DNA from: Chara braunii
Taxonomy: Eukaryota > Streptophyta > Charophyceae > Charales > Characeae
NCBI GenBank assembly: GCA_003427395.1
Contig: BFEA01000460.1
Location: 220,148-263,497, forward strand
DNA: 43,350 bases
Reading direction: 5' to 3'
Shown here piece after piece: positions 1 through 11,742 of the stretch; position 1 is the stretch's first letter; the number at the start of each line of letters is the position of its first letter. The notes beneath the pieces are model-generated. The model saw nothing but the letters and a program-made list of their open reading frames with translations, ran no database searches and had not been told where the DNA came from. A program made the translations under genes and the position numbers.

Positions 1-80
<80 letters not shown>
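1..80. repeat. (AG)n microsatellite
   Basis: Forty uninterrupted AG dinucleotides open the window. The tract may continue beyond the window edge. Nothing else is encoded here. Confidence 0.98.
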
Positions 81-85
<5 letters not shown>

Positions 86-293
86 CACACACGAGGAGCA
101 GTTGAGTGAAGGTCCGGTCTGGCTCCATTAATGAACGAACAACTGAATGAATGAACATGCCGCCCTGGGCCTAGGCCGAAGTGATATACCGACCTAGGTT
201 CAAGTACAGAACAACCTGGTACCGGACCAGGGTCAGGCCGACAACCTGAGACTGGTCCGGCCTCACTGCCGGATCGTAGGGGTACCGCTACAT
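81..293. other. unassigned sequence between microsatellite and satellite array
   Basis: I see no gene, RNA or repeat unit in this short stretch. It contains scattered short inverted words such as GGTCCGG and CCGGACC, but no clear structure. The satellite repeat begins right after it. Confidence 0.5.
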
Positions 294-3200
294 CGAGCCT
301 TGATTAGCGCTTCCATCCTTGTTAGGCAGTTCAATCCTTGATTGGCATCTCGATCATTGATTGGCACTTCATTGATAGAGTCCGTTTGGCATTGTAAAAG
401 GTGGGGGGATAACACTTTTTTGTTTCGAGAAAACGGGCGAAATACATTGTATGGCACTTCGATCCTTGATGGACACTTCAATCCTTAATTGGCAATTCGA
501 TGCTTGATTGACAACTCGATCCTTGATTGGGGCTTCGTTTATTGAGTTTTTTTTCCCATTGTGAAAGGGGAGGGGGGGGAGAATCTCCCCCCACCTTTTT
601 TTTTCTTCAAGAAAGTCGGCGAAACACACTGAATGGGAGTTCGATTCCTCATTGGGAGTTCGATCCTTGATTAGCACCTCGCTGACCGGTTCACTTCGGC
701 ATTGTAAAAAGTGAGGCGAGAATCGTGATTTTACCCCCACCATTTTTCTTTTCAGAAAACGGGCGAAACACATTGAATAGTTGCTCGATCCTTGATTAAG
801 AGTTCAATCCTTCATTGGCAGTTCGATTCTTGATTGGCACCTCGATCCTTGATTGACACTTCGTTGAACGAGTCTCTTCGGCATTGTGAAAGATGGGGGG
901 CCCCACCTGTTTTTTTTCCTGAGAAAGTCGGCGAAACATATCGAATGACGGTTCGATCCTTGATTGGAAGTCCGATCCTTGCTAGACAGTTCGATCCTTG
1001 TTTGGCACTTCGTTGATTGAGTCCCTTCGGCATTGTGAAAGGTGGGGTGGGAATCGGGATTTTTCCCCTACCTTTTCTTTGTTCGAGAAAGTGGGCGAAA
1101 CAAATTGAACGGCAGTTCGGTTGTTGGTCGTCATTCCGACCCTTGATTGACACTTTGCTGACAGGTTTCATTCTGGATTGTGAAATGTGGGGGGCGAATC
1201 ACGATTTTCCCCCCACCTTTTTTGTTTCGAGGAAACGGATGAAACACATTGAATGGCAGCTCGATCCTTGATTGGGGATTCGTTGATTGAGTCCCTTTCG
1301 CATTGTGAAAGGTGGGGGAAGAATCACGATTCTCCCCCCACCTTTTTTTTTTTTTGAGAAAGTCAGCAAAACACATTTAATGGAAGTTTGATTCTTCATC
1401 AAGAGCCCGATGCTTGATTGACACTTGGCAGACTGGTTCCCTTTGGCATTCTGAAAGATAAGAAGGGCGATTTTCCCCCCACCTTTTTTATTTCGAGACA
1501 ACGGGCGAAACACATTGAATGACAGTTTTATCATTGATTGACGCTTTCATCCTTGACTCGCAGTTCGATTCCTTATTGGCAGCTCGATCCTTGATTGGCA
1601 CTCCATTGATTGAGTCCATTTGGTATTGTGAAAGGTGGGGGGGGGAGAATCTCGATTTTCCCCGCACCTTTCTTCTTTTCAAGAAAGTCGGCGAAACACA
1701 TTGAATGACAGTCCAATTCTAGATCGGCGGTTTCATCGTTGATTGCCATTTCGCTAACTCGTTTCCTTCGACATTGTGAAAGGTGGGGGGAGAATGACGA
1801 TTTTCCCCATACCTTTTCATTTTTTTCGAGACAGTCGACAAAACACATTGAATCGTAGTTCGATTAAATATCGGCAGTTCGATCCTTGATTGACACTTCG
1901 CTGACTGGTTCCCTTCGGCATTGTGGAAGGTGGGAGGAAAATCGCGATTCTGCCCCCTTCTTTTTTTTTTTCAAGAAAACGAGCGAAATACATTGCATGG
2001 ACGTTCGATCCTTGATTGGCAGTTCGATCCTTGATTGGCAGCTCGATCCTTGATTGACACTTTGTTTATTGAGTCCCTTTGTCATTGTGAAACGTGAGGG
2101 GAACACGTTTTTTTTTTCGAGAAAGTCGGCGAAACATATTGAATGGCAGTTCGACTCTTGATCGGTAGTTCGATCCTTGATTGACACTTCGGTGACTGGT
2201 TCCTTTCGGCATTGTGAAAGGTGAGGGGAGAATCGCCCCACCTTTGTTGTTTCGAGAGAACGAGCGAAACACATTGAATGACAGTTCGATCCTTAATTGG
2301 CAGCTCGATCCTTAATTCGCAGCTCAATCCTCAATTCACACTTCGTTGATTGAGTCCGTTTGACATTGTGAAAGGTGGGTCGATAATCCGTCGATTCTCC
2401 CCCAACTTTTTTTTGTTCAAGAAAGTCGGTGAAACACATTGAACGCCAGTTCAAGCCTTGATTGACACTTTGCAAACTGGTTCCATTCGACATTGTGAAA
2501 GGTGGGGGGAGAATCGTGATTTTACCCCACCTTTTTTATTTCCAGAAAACGGGCGAAACACATTGAATGGCAGTCGATGCTTGATTTGCAGTTCGGTGCT
2601 TGAATGCCAGTTCGATCCTTGACAGGCAACTCGATCCTTGATTAACACTTCGTTGATTGAGTCCCTTTGACATTGTGAAAGATGGGAAGGGCCACCAATT
2701 TTTTACTCTATCAAAGATGGGGGGGCCATCTGTTTTTTTTTTTGAGAAAGTCGGCGAAACAGATTGAATGGTGGCTCAATCCTTGATTGGAAGTTCGGTC
2801 CTAGATAGGTAGTTCGATCCTTGATTGGCAGCTCGATCCTTGATTTGCACTTCGTGGATTGAGTCCCTTTGACATTGTGAAAGGTGGGGGGAGAATCGGG
2901 ATATTCTCCCCCCAACCTTTTTTTTTCCGAGAAAGTCGGCGAAACACATTGAATGGAATTTCGGTTGTCGATAGTTGGATCCACCCTTGATTGGCGCTTC
3001 ACTGAGAGGTTCCCTTCGGTATTGTGAAAGGTGGGGGTAGAATTGTGTTCTCCCCCAACCTTTTTTTGTTCAGAGAAAACGGGCGAAACATATTAAATGG
3101 CAGTTCGATCCTTGATTGACACTTCGATCCTTGATTGGCAATTCGATCCTTGATTGGCAAGTCAATCCATTATTGATTGGGGGAGATTCGCAGTTTTCCC

Positions 3201-5802
3201 CACACCTTCTTTTTTTTTCGAGAAAGTCGGCGAAACACATTGAATGGCAGTTCGATTCTTGATCTGCAGTTTGATCTTTAATTGGCACTTCGATGACTGG
3301 TCCCCTTCGACATTGTCAAAGTGGGGGGATAATCACAGTTCTCCCCCCACCTTTTTTGTTTCAAGAAAACGGGATTGATCCTCAATTGGTGATTTGATCC
3401 TTAATTGTCGCTTTCATCTTTGATTGGCAGTTCAATCCTTGATTGGCTAGTCGATCCTTGATTGACACTTCGTTGATTGAGTCCCTTTATGATCGTGAAA
3501 GGCGGGTGGAGAATCCCGATTCTCCCCCCACCTTTTTTTTTTTCTCGAGAAAGTCATAGAAACACATTGAATGAAAGTCCGATTCTTAATCGGTAGTTCC
3601 ATCCTTGATTTGCATTTCCATGACTTGTTCCCTTAGGCATTCTGAAAGGTGGGGGCAGAACCATGATTCTCCCCCCAACTCCTTGTTTTTTTTAAGAAAG
3701 TCAGCGAAATACATTGAATGGCAATTCAATTCTGGATCGGCAGTTCGATCCTTGTTTGACACTTTGTTGACTGGTTCCCTTCGACATTGTGAAAGGTGGA
3801 TGGAGAATCGCGACTTTCTCCCCACTTTTTTTGTTTTGAGAAAACGAGCGAAATACATTGAATGACAGTTCGATCCTGGATTGACACATTGATCCTTGAT
3901 TGGCAATTCGATCCTTGATTGGCAGCTCGATCCTTAATTGCGACTTCGTTTATTGAGTCTCTTTCCCATTTTGAAAGTTGGGGGGAGGATCGTGATTCTT
4001 CCCCTACCTTTTTTTTTCGGCAAATTTGGCGAAACACATTCAATGGCAGTTCGATTCTTGATCGGCAGTTTGATCCGTGATTGACACTTCGCAGACCGGT
4101 TCTTTTTGACATTGTGAAAGGTGACGGAGAATCGCGATTCCCCCCGCACCTTTGTTTTCTCAAGAAAGTCAACGAAACATATTGAATGAGAGTTCGATTC
4201 TAGATGGGCAGTTCGATCCTTGATTAACACTTCGCTTACTGATTCCCTTCGACATTGTGAAACGTGGGGGGAAAATCACGATTCCACCCCCACCTTTTCT
4301 GTTTCGAGAAAACGGGCGAAACACATTGAATAGCATGATTCGCAGTTCAATCCTTGATTGGCATTTCGATCCTTGATTGGCACTTCGTTGATTGAGTCCC
4401 TTTGGCATTGTGAAAGATAGGGGGGCCTACTTGTTTTTTTTTTTTGAGAATGTCGGCGAAACATATTGAATGGCGGCTCGATCCTTGACTGGAAGTTCGA
4501 TCTTAGATTGAAAGTTCAATCCTCCGTAGGCAGTTAGATCCTTGATTGGCAGCTCGATCCTTGATTAGCACTTCGTTGATTGAGTCCCTTTATCATTGTG
4601 AAAGGTGGGGGGAGAATCGGTATTCTCCCCCCACCTTTTTCTTTTTCGAGAAAGTCGGCGAAACACATTGAATGGCATTTCGGTTGTCGATCGTCAGTTC
4701 GACCCTTTATTGACACTTCATTAACAGGTTCCCTTGGGTATTGTTAAAGGTGGAGGAAGAATCGTGATTCTCCCCCCACCTTTTTTGTTAAGAGAAAACG
4801 GGTGAAAGACACTTAATAGCAGTTCGATCGTTGATTGACACTTTGATCCTTTATTGGCAGTTCGATCCTTGATTGACAGTTCGATCCTAGATTGGGGCTT
4901 CGTTGATTAAGTCCCTTTCACATTGTGAAAGGTGGGGCAAGAATCGCGATTCTCCCCCCACTTTTTTTTTCCCCCCGTGAAAGTCTGCAAAATATATTGA
5001 ATATCAGTTCGATTCTTCATTGGCAGTTCGATGCTTAATTGGCACTTCGTTGACTGGTTCCCTTTGGCGTTGTGAAAGGTGGGGGGATAATCGCGATTCT
5101 TCCCCCACTTTTTTATTTTGAGAAAATGTGTAAAACACATTAAATGGCAGTTTATCCTTGATTGGCAGTTCGATCCTTGATTGGCAGCTCGATCCTTGAT
5201 TGACACTTCGTTGATTGAGTCCCTTTGATATTGTGAAACAGGGGGGGGGGGGATCCTGATTATGCCCCCACCTTTCTTTTTTTTCGAGAAAGTCGGCAAA
5301 ACACATTGAATGGCAGTTCGATTCTTGATCGGAAGTTCGATCCTTGTTTGACATTTCGCTGACTGGTTCCCTTCGGCATTGTGAAAGGTGGGGGGAAAAT
5401 CCCCCACCTTCTTGTTTTTTTCGAGAAAGTGGGCAAAACACATTCAACAGCAGTTTGATTCTTGATCCGCAGTTTGATCCTTGATTGGCACTTCAATCCT
5501 TGATTTGCACTTCGATCCTTGATTGAAAGTTCGATCCTTGATTGACAACTCGATCCTTGATTGACACTTCGTTGATTGAGTCTCTTTGGCATTGTGAAAA
5601 GTGGGGGGATAATCACTATTCTTCCCCCACTTTTTTTGTTTCGAGGAAACGGGCAAAACACATTGAATGACAGTTTTATCCTTGATTGACACTTCCATTC
5701 TTGATTGGCAATTCGATCCTTGATTGACAGCTCGATCCTTGATTGACACTTCGTTGATTGAGTCCCTTTGGCATTACGAAAGGTTGTGCGTGAGAATCCC
5801 AA
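294..5802. repeat. palindrome-bearing satellite array, left half
   Basis: Tandem monomers of roughly 130-200 bp, about 35 by eye. Each has three parts. The first is a palindrome of the form GGTGGGGGGAGAATC, then its complement GATTCTCCCCCCACC, then a T-tract. The second is a block like GAGAAAGTCGGCGAAAC and CATTGAATGG. The third is one to four copies of an 18-20 bp subunit like CAGTTCGATCCTTGATTGG. The number of subunits explains the variable monomer length. Two versions mostly alternate. One has GAGTCCCTTTGG before the palindrome and AAAGTCGGCG after it; the other has GGTTCCCTTCGG and AAAACGGGCG. This gives a higher-order repeat of about 300 bp. Some units are truncated, for example near 3170. 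Long stop-free frames run through it but show no protein-like sequence. The array is interrupted at 5802 by the LTR element and resumes at 35118. Confidence 0.93.
5799..5802. repeat. target-site duplication, left copy
   Basis: The bases ccaa immediately precede the LTR terminus (TGTCGAG) on the plus strand. The same four bases follow the right LTR at 35118. A 5-bp duplication is usual for Ty3/gypsy elements, so a fifth base may have diverged. Confidence 0.6.
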
Positions 5803-7402
5803 TGTCGAGCGCATCGGTCCGGCACCGCACAAGGGCAGCGCGGAACCCTCTCAGCCGCGTCACGCAGGAGTTGGACTAAATCCTCGTCGCGAATATACAT
5901 GGAGCTTCCGCAAAGCCGCTCCGGCTGAGTGCGCCAACCATATCTCTCGCGAGCCCCTACGACAGGATAGGGCCTACGCGAGACACAACTTACCTCCACC
6001 TTACGGGAGTTGTCACCTCCTTTCGGTGGGCGTCGCCCCGCCGAGCTACCAGTCCACATTACGAAAGCTAATCAGTCGCAATCGCAGAGGTGGACCAGCC
6101 GAGGGGGTTTCTCGTTCGCTGTAGCATAGGGGGTACGCGAGGTACTACGCTTCTATCGGACCCGTACGCGAATCGACATCTTGGGGGGCTGAGGTCCCAA
6201 GCGTGGTCCGTCGTTGGTCGACTAGGATGCATCCCACACGCCACTTGCACACCACTTTAAAGAACATAAAAATAAAAACACACACACACACGTAAATATA
6301 TATGTACATAACGACACTGAACAAACAACGCGACAACGCTCCTAGCCCCTTAGTAGCCATCTCATGACTTTCCGAAGGGGAAATCGGATAGGCGTCGTGC
6401 GCGAGCCTCAGTATAAAACCGCTCGGACGCAGGGCTCACTCATATCGATTCGCAATGCAAGCGTACGCAAGCGATCGCAATGATGGCGTACTATGTAGTA
6501 CCCATACTCATGCGAACCTCGTTAATCTCCAGGGTCGCATTTGACACTCAAGTGTCGGCTAACATGCGCCTTGAGGGTTAATCTCTCGACGCTGGACAAC
6601 CGCCAAGTGCGGTTGATAACCACACCCTCCTTTGCACCCTGCGGAGAGTGGGTGGTACACAGGTTCATACCTGTGGTGGCAATCGTCTCTTATCGGCATG
6701 GAGACCAGCTCCATCATCTAGGGTCTGGAAAGAAGTCAAGGGGTTTGACTTTGACGGCTGCCATGGACAACAACGTTCAAGTATAATAACTCTAAGAAGC
6801 AAAAATAGGCCGAAGGACCTCCACATCCCAAAATTCACAACCTTGGATAGCCCTGCCGGTTGACACCAACGGCTTATCCTGACTCTGGACACACACGTAC
6901 ACAAACGAATTACCTAATCCCATAACTCCAGACACTAGGACGGGCGGACGTTGCGAATAAGATTTTAATATAAAGTTGCGCGGCTCAAGGCCATTCCCTC
7001 ATCGACCGGCGATGCTAATCATACGTGGCAATTGCAGTTTCGGCCATGTGATATTGAATGGTTGAAGGAATATATCATGGGGGGTTGCCCTTCACGATAT
7101 TGAACGACTGAAGGATATGTCGTTCAGCCCTCCCGACATTTTCGCCCTCTGGGTTGGGTGTCTCGACGGGCAGGGCAGGTAGGCTCTGCGCACAGGAAGA
7201 TTCCTCTCCTGCAGAGTCTAGGGTCTGGGATGTCCTGGAGAAGGACCTCGAATCCCGGCCCAGGACCAACGTCCGACTAATAATTTTTCAAGAAGCATAT
7301 AAACAAAATAGAGGGGTCTTCCCCCTTTTTCCAATCTCAACCCCTAATAAACACCTTAGTACGTGGGCCCCCTCAGGTCGCGTGAACATCCAACATAGGT
7401 AC

Positions 7403-7427
7403 ACACACATATATATATATATATATA
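7403..7427. repeat. (CA)n/(TA)n microsatellite in 3' LTR
   Basis: A short acacac then tatata tract. The right LTR has a shorter version near 28660-28675. A second TA tract lies at about 7483-7500, again shorter in the right LTR (about 28734-28746). Confidence 0.85.
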
Positions 7428-8084
7428 AGGGGGGGATAGTATGTGACGATCACTTCTCACAATCACAGTGAGACTCCTAATAGCTATATATATATATATG
7501 AGATCGCAGGCAGTCCAATCCAAAATCCGAACCACAAAACATACCTGCAATCACATCAAAGAGTCACACAAAAGTCCATGCACTGCACAAAGTCAACCCC
7601 AGTCAATCTTTATACTCATACCCCTCGCTTTAGCCATGCAAACCCCAACCTCCGGCCAACCAATCATAATTAAATACTAAGTACCTTTGTTAAATGACCA
7701 TTCAATAAAAGTCCGGGTGGAACCTTAACAAAATAAATAAAATCACCAGGGTTAAAGCCTTTTAGATTGAGTATTGAGGATGAGTTGAAATTGAGTCGTA
7801 AACCGACGAATCGACAACCGACCTATTATAAGTGATAACAGATGACGATCCTTGTAGGATCGAGCTGAGTCTTATCCTGATCTCAAACCAAACATCCAGA
7901 TTGACCTGTAACATACGACAGACCAACCTCAAGTTAAATCTATGAATCCAAATCAAGCGTAACCTCCATATCTCAAGTCCACCAAGAGTCATTCTACTTA
8001 ACTAATATCGGGTCTATCCTTAAACCAACGCTTAAGGGAAAGGTAGGTCTTTTGGCAGAATCTTCTCTATATATAGTGAACTGC

Positions 8085-8710
8085 CAAAATGATCACTTGT
8101 CACATTATAATATAACTCCTCTACATTTAGGAAAATTTCGGCAGCGCTTCGCGTGGGAAAAGTGTCATCGCATAATTTATAATAGTCCAAATATGAAAAC
8201 AAAAATAACCCCTAACTACGGAAAGCCCAATTTTGTCTACCTTCCTAAATTAGTAAAAATTCGGCCAACACTTCCTTAGAAAGATAGACTTTCCAGATTT
8301 GTACTAAGTCGGATATGAACTCAGAATCGATTCCTAAGTTCAACTTAAGACAAAATTTGACTAACCCCTTAGATTTTGTAGAAATTTCGGTAGCGCTCCC
8401 CGTAGAAGAAATGTTATCTCAAGATTTATACAAAACTAAGTTTACAAAAAAATAAGTAGCTTTGACTTCTCAAAGTCCAATTTTGTCTAACTCCCTGAGA
8501 TAGCAAACATTTGGGCAACAGTCCCTTTAAAACAGGAGACTCTCTAGATTTTCCCTACGCCATAACAGCTAGACAGATTGAACTTTGAAAAAGACAAAAT
8601 CTAACTAACTCCTTGGTTTTGTAGAAATTTCGGCAGCGCTTCTCGTAGAGAAAGTGGATTACCAAGATTTATACAAGACCAAGTATAATAAATGATCCCA
8701 GAAAATGCAG
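8085..8710. repeat. degenerate ~125-bp tandem repeats in 3' LTR
   Basis: About five units, each marked by a word like GAAATTTCGGCAGCGCTTC, then CGTAGAGAAAGT, then AAGATTTATACAA, ending with an AGTCCAATTTTGTCTAAC- or AAAATTTGACTAAC-type block. Units start near 8127, 8253, 8380, 8506 and 8628. They are diverged from one another more than the two LTRs are, so the repeats are older than the insertion. No coding potential. Confidence 0.7.
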
Positions 8711-8958
8711 TACTTGATCTAAGTAAAAAACACTTAGCTCAGAAGATGTAGGAATTGAAACTAACTCCTATGGCTCTAGCACGAGGCGAGCAACTAAAAC
8801 AACTACCTATCAAACTGAAACTCAGACTAAGTAGTAGCCTCACTCAATCACATGCAGGTCAAGCCACCAGGGTAAGTACTTTCACCATCCCAAGTTCATC
8901 TGATCAAACAATAGTTCATGATCTTTAAGTGATTTAGCCCCCTGTACCTAGCTTACAT

Positions 8959-10070
8959 AAGGCATACGCTCAGGACACCCAAACTTATGGAATGTGCCTT
9001 ACTTAGCCAGCGATAAAGTCAAGTTACCTAAACTTATGGAATGAGCCTAACTTAGCCAAAGAGTATACACAAAATAAAGGACAAAACTACTTTTCTTTTC
9101 TTTGGGCATATAACTAGGCCATTCTAGTCCCCCTTAACTATTAAAAATATCCAAGTTATATATATCTGTCTTCCCTTTGTCTTCTAAGGCTCCATAGGAC
9201 TGAACTAACTTAAGTTCAGCCTGCCCCATCTTACCATCAGTTATATTCTTAATTATACTGAGTTATATCCCTCGACCAAGAAAAAAGAAGAATTACACTT
9301 TCTATTTATTCATGATTGTTTTTTATTTGAAAAAACAGATTGAATCAAAGAATAAAAATGAATATTGGATGTTCAAATTCTTTCTTAGAATATACAAAGA
9401 AAATACAAAGATGCAACTTTTTTCAATTCTTACTTTCTTCAGGTTATGATAAAGTATAGTCAGACTACCTAAACTTATAGAATAGTCTGACTAGCCTGTT
9501 CTTAAATAAAATAGTAATAAAATATAGTCAAATTGTAGCCTTTGGGTTCCAGTATGTGCGAGGCTTTGAGTCAGACCACCTGAATTTACAAAACAGTCCG
9601 ACCCTCTTTCTGATTCGTTCCTCTCTGATTCAACTTGTGCGTGACATTGAGCTAGATCACCTAAACTTAGAGAATGATCTGCCCTTTGTCAAGTTCATTT
9701 CCTCAGAAATAAAACAGGAAGAGGCTGAGCCACCTAAACTTATAGAATGACTCAGACCTCCTCGTTCAGAGCCAACTAAACAAAGGAAAACCCAAAATAA
9801 AGAAGGCAGCCAAGGCATTTTAACTTACGCACTTGGCCCATGAAAAAGTCAATCAGAAGTAGCCCTCGCAAGTATGAGCAACCAGATCACCTAAACTTAT
9901 AGAATGATCTGATCCTCAATGCAAATCCACAACACTAGGTCTCCCATAACTTATGGAGACTTCCCAGCCTCCAGAGCAATCAGACCACCTAAACTTATAG
10001 AACGGTCTGACGCTCCACACAATCAAAAATAAACAAAGTACTGAGTCTCCCCAAACTTATGGGGACTTCC
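8959..10070. repeat. dispersed hairpin family with constant loop, 3' LTR
   Basis: About ten units share the loop word CCTAAACTTATAGAA or close variants, or AAACTTAT in a short form. They are flanked by inverted arms that differ from unit to unit. Clear examples: AGTCAGACTA with TAGTCTGACT (9458-9492), AGATCA with TGATCT (9654-9680), CTGAGCCA with TGACTCAG (9725-9755), CAGATCA with TGATCTG (9883-9911), TCAGACC with GGTCTGA (9980-10010), CTCCCC with GGGGAC (10047-10066). The last hairpins reach the start of the artefactual duplication at 10073. Confidence 0.75.
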
Positions 10071-10266
10071 CAGCCTTGATAACCCAGTTAAACCGCACGC
10101 AAAAGTGTTTTCTATCCTGCCCTTTCCCATATGCAATGTTTTTTCACAATCTGCCTTCAATCAATCAACAAAGTTGAAACTGAGATTTGCATGAATTCCT
10201 TTATTTAATTTGATTTAAGTCCTGAAAGTCAGATAAAAAGTCAAAGTGGGGTTGCATACCATATAC

Positions 10267-10304
10267 CTGTCTCTTATACACATCTAGATGTGTATAAGAG
10301 ACAG
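10267..10304. other. Nextera mate-pair junction adaptor (artefact)
   Basis: The 19-bp transposase end CTGTCTCTTATACACATCT is followed directly by its reverse complement, the circularisation junction of Nextera mate-pair libraries. Its translation gives the known contaminant string SYTHLDVYKRQ. It is absent from the right LTR. It is not biological. Confidence 0.98.
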
Positions 10305-10498
10305 GCCTTGATAACCCAGTTAAACCGCACGCAAAAGTGTTTTCTATCCTGCCCTTTCCCATATGCAATGTTTTTTCACAATCTGCCTTCAATCAATCAA
10401 CAAAGTTGAAACTGAGATTTGCATGAATTCCTTTATTTAATTTGATTTAAGTCCTGAAAGTCAGATAAAAAGTCAAAGTGGGGTTGCATACCATATAC
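10305..10498. repeat. artefactual 194-bp duplication next to the adaptor
   Basis: The sequence is the same as 10073-10266 by eye, and the right LTR has this segment only once (about 31095-31290). The copy was most likely created when a read crossing the adaptor was assembled. Confidence 0.93.
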
Positions 10499-11597
10499 TC
10501 AGTCAAACATGTAATTGGCAATACAGATAGAGGCTATAACCTGGGTTTATAGAGGGGGATGAAAAGTTACCTTACAGTTTCCTGCCTCTAGAACTCCTTC
10601 TTAGTTCCGGCAGAGCTCCCACAATCGGTGGGGTAACCTCCCACGTAGGCCTTACTGCGGTCCTACGGGTTGCAATCCCGCCTGCCGCCTTCCTCTCAGG
10701 TCAGGACTAGACTTAGAGTAAGAAGGGCAGAAGATAAGGGGTCTGAGACTCTCGAGATATCAGAGGGGGACAACTCAACTCTCAGGAGAGGGCCTTGATA
10801 CCTTCACTCGCATGAGGGCCCCACAATGATGGCAAAAAAGCAACAACTTGGTCAATCTTGAGGTCAAACTACTGAATCACCCTTCTAACTACTCTCAAGT
10901 TCGCAGCATGAACTTCCCTCACAATCTAGTTACACCTCCCATCCTTTGTGCTCAACCTCCCGATCAGGATTCAATAGCGGCCGCAAAGACACTGTGCTCC
11001 AACAATAGCATATCCTTTACTCGAACTTGGCGGAATACAACACGTGCAGCAGCTATATGCAGTAACATACGGCGATTGGCTCAATCATATCAGCAGCAGG
11101 ACAGTAGTCCGTAGTAGGTACGACAGCTGCTGCAGTAAAAACGTAGTTGAGGCAATCTGCGATGCACACAACAAACATTCGACATCGTATGCTGCAACAG
11201 TTGGGACGCACAACGGAGAGCGGCCCCTTGGACACACAGTTGTCCACAGTAATTAAGAACCGGACCACGTCTATGTATAATATCACACAACGTCCTCTTA
11301 GCCCGTCCTCAGCATGGTAAGCAACCCACCGTCCACCAGCTAGACCGGCAACTTGCAGTTAGCGTTCAGTCATTCCGTCTGATGCGGTGTACAATGTTTT
11401 TGCTAGGAGACAGTTATACTACGTCGCAACCCTCCCCCTAGCCACTTTGCTCGGTAGGATGGGCGTGAAGTAGCCAAGCAAGCACACCTGTACTCCCACG
11501 GTTGACTTATTGCTACACAGGCTAATGAGATGAATGATGCTCCGACCAGCACAAACTATCGCACGAAGCAGAAAAGAAGGGGGCCACAAACTTCCCT

Positions 11598-11742
11598 NNN
11601 NNNNNNNNNNNNNNNNNNNNNNNNNNNNNNNNNNNNNNNNNNNNNNNNNNNNNNNNNNNNNNNNNNNNNNNNNNNNNNNNNNNNNNNNNNNNNNNNNNNN
11701 NNNNNNNNNNNNNNNNNNNNNNNNNNNNNNNNNNNNNNNNNN
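11598..11742. other. assembly gap
   Basis: A run of 145 Ns. The flanks are scrambled: 11552-11594 is the reverse complement of 11881-11922, and a block around 11472-11545 is repeated at 11764-11838. The right LTR (32255-32465) is unbroken and has each part once. Confidence 0.95.

Noticed and set aside
294-5802. CRISPR-like array
   Set aside because: The repeated units contain no unique spacers, the sequence is eukaryotic, and there are no cas genes. It is an ordinary tandem satellite.
369-5832. Many minus-strand open frames of 60-190 codons with recurring SRIELPIKDRT-like peptides
   Set aside because: They are translations of the satellite units, open in several frames because the units have few stops. 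The peptides follow the DNA repeat and no start or domain is seen.
6409-6420. Plus-strand TATAAAA word conserved in both LTRs (also 27670), and a minus-strand TATAAA at 28855-28860
   Set aside because: Either could be a promoter, but AT-rich words are common here and I see no transcript start or other element. The first one points against the element's direction.
10201-10392. 63-codon frame containing SYTHLDVYKRQ
   Set aside because: It is the translation of a sequencing adaptor.
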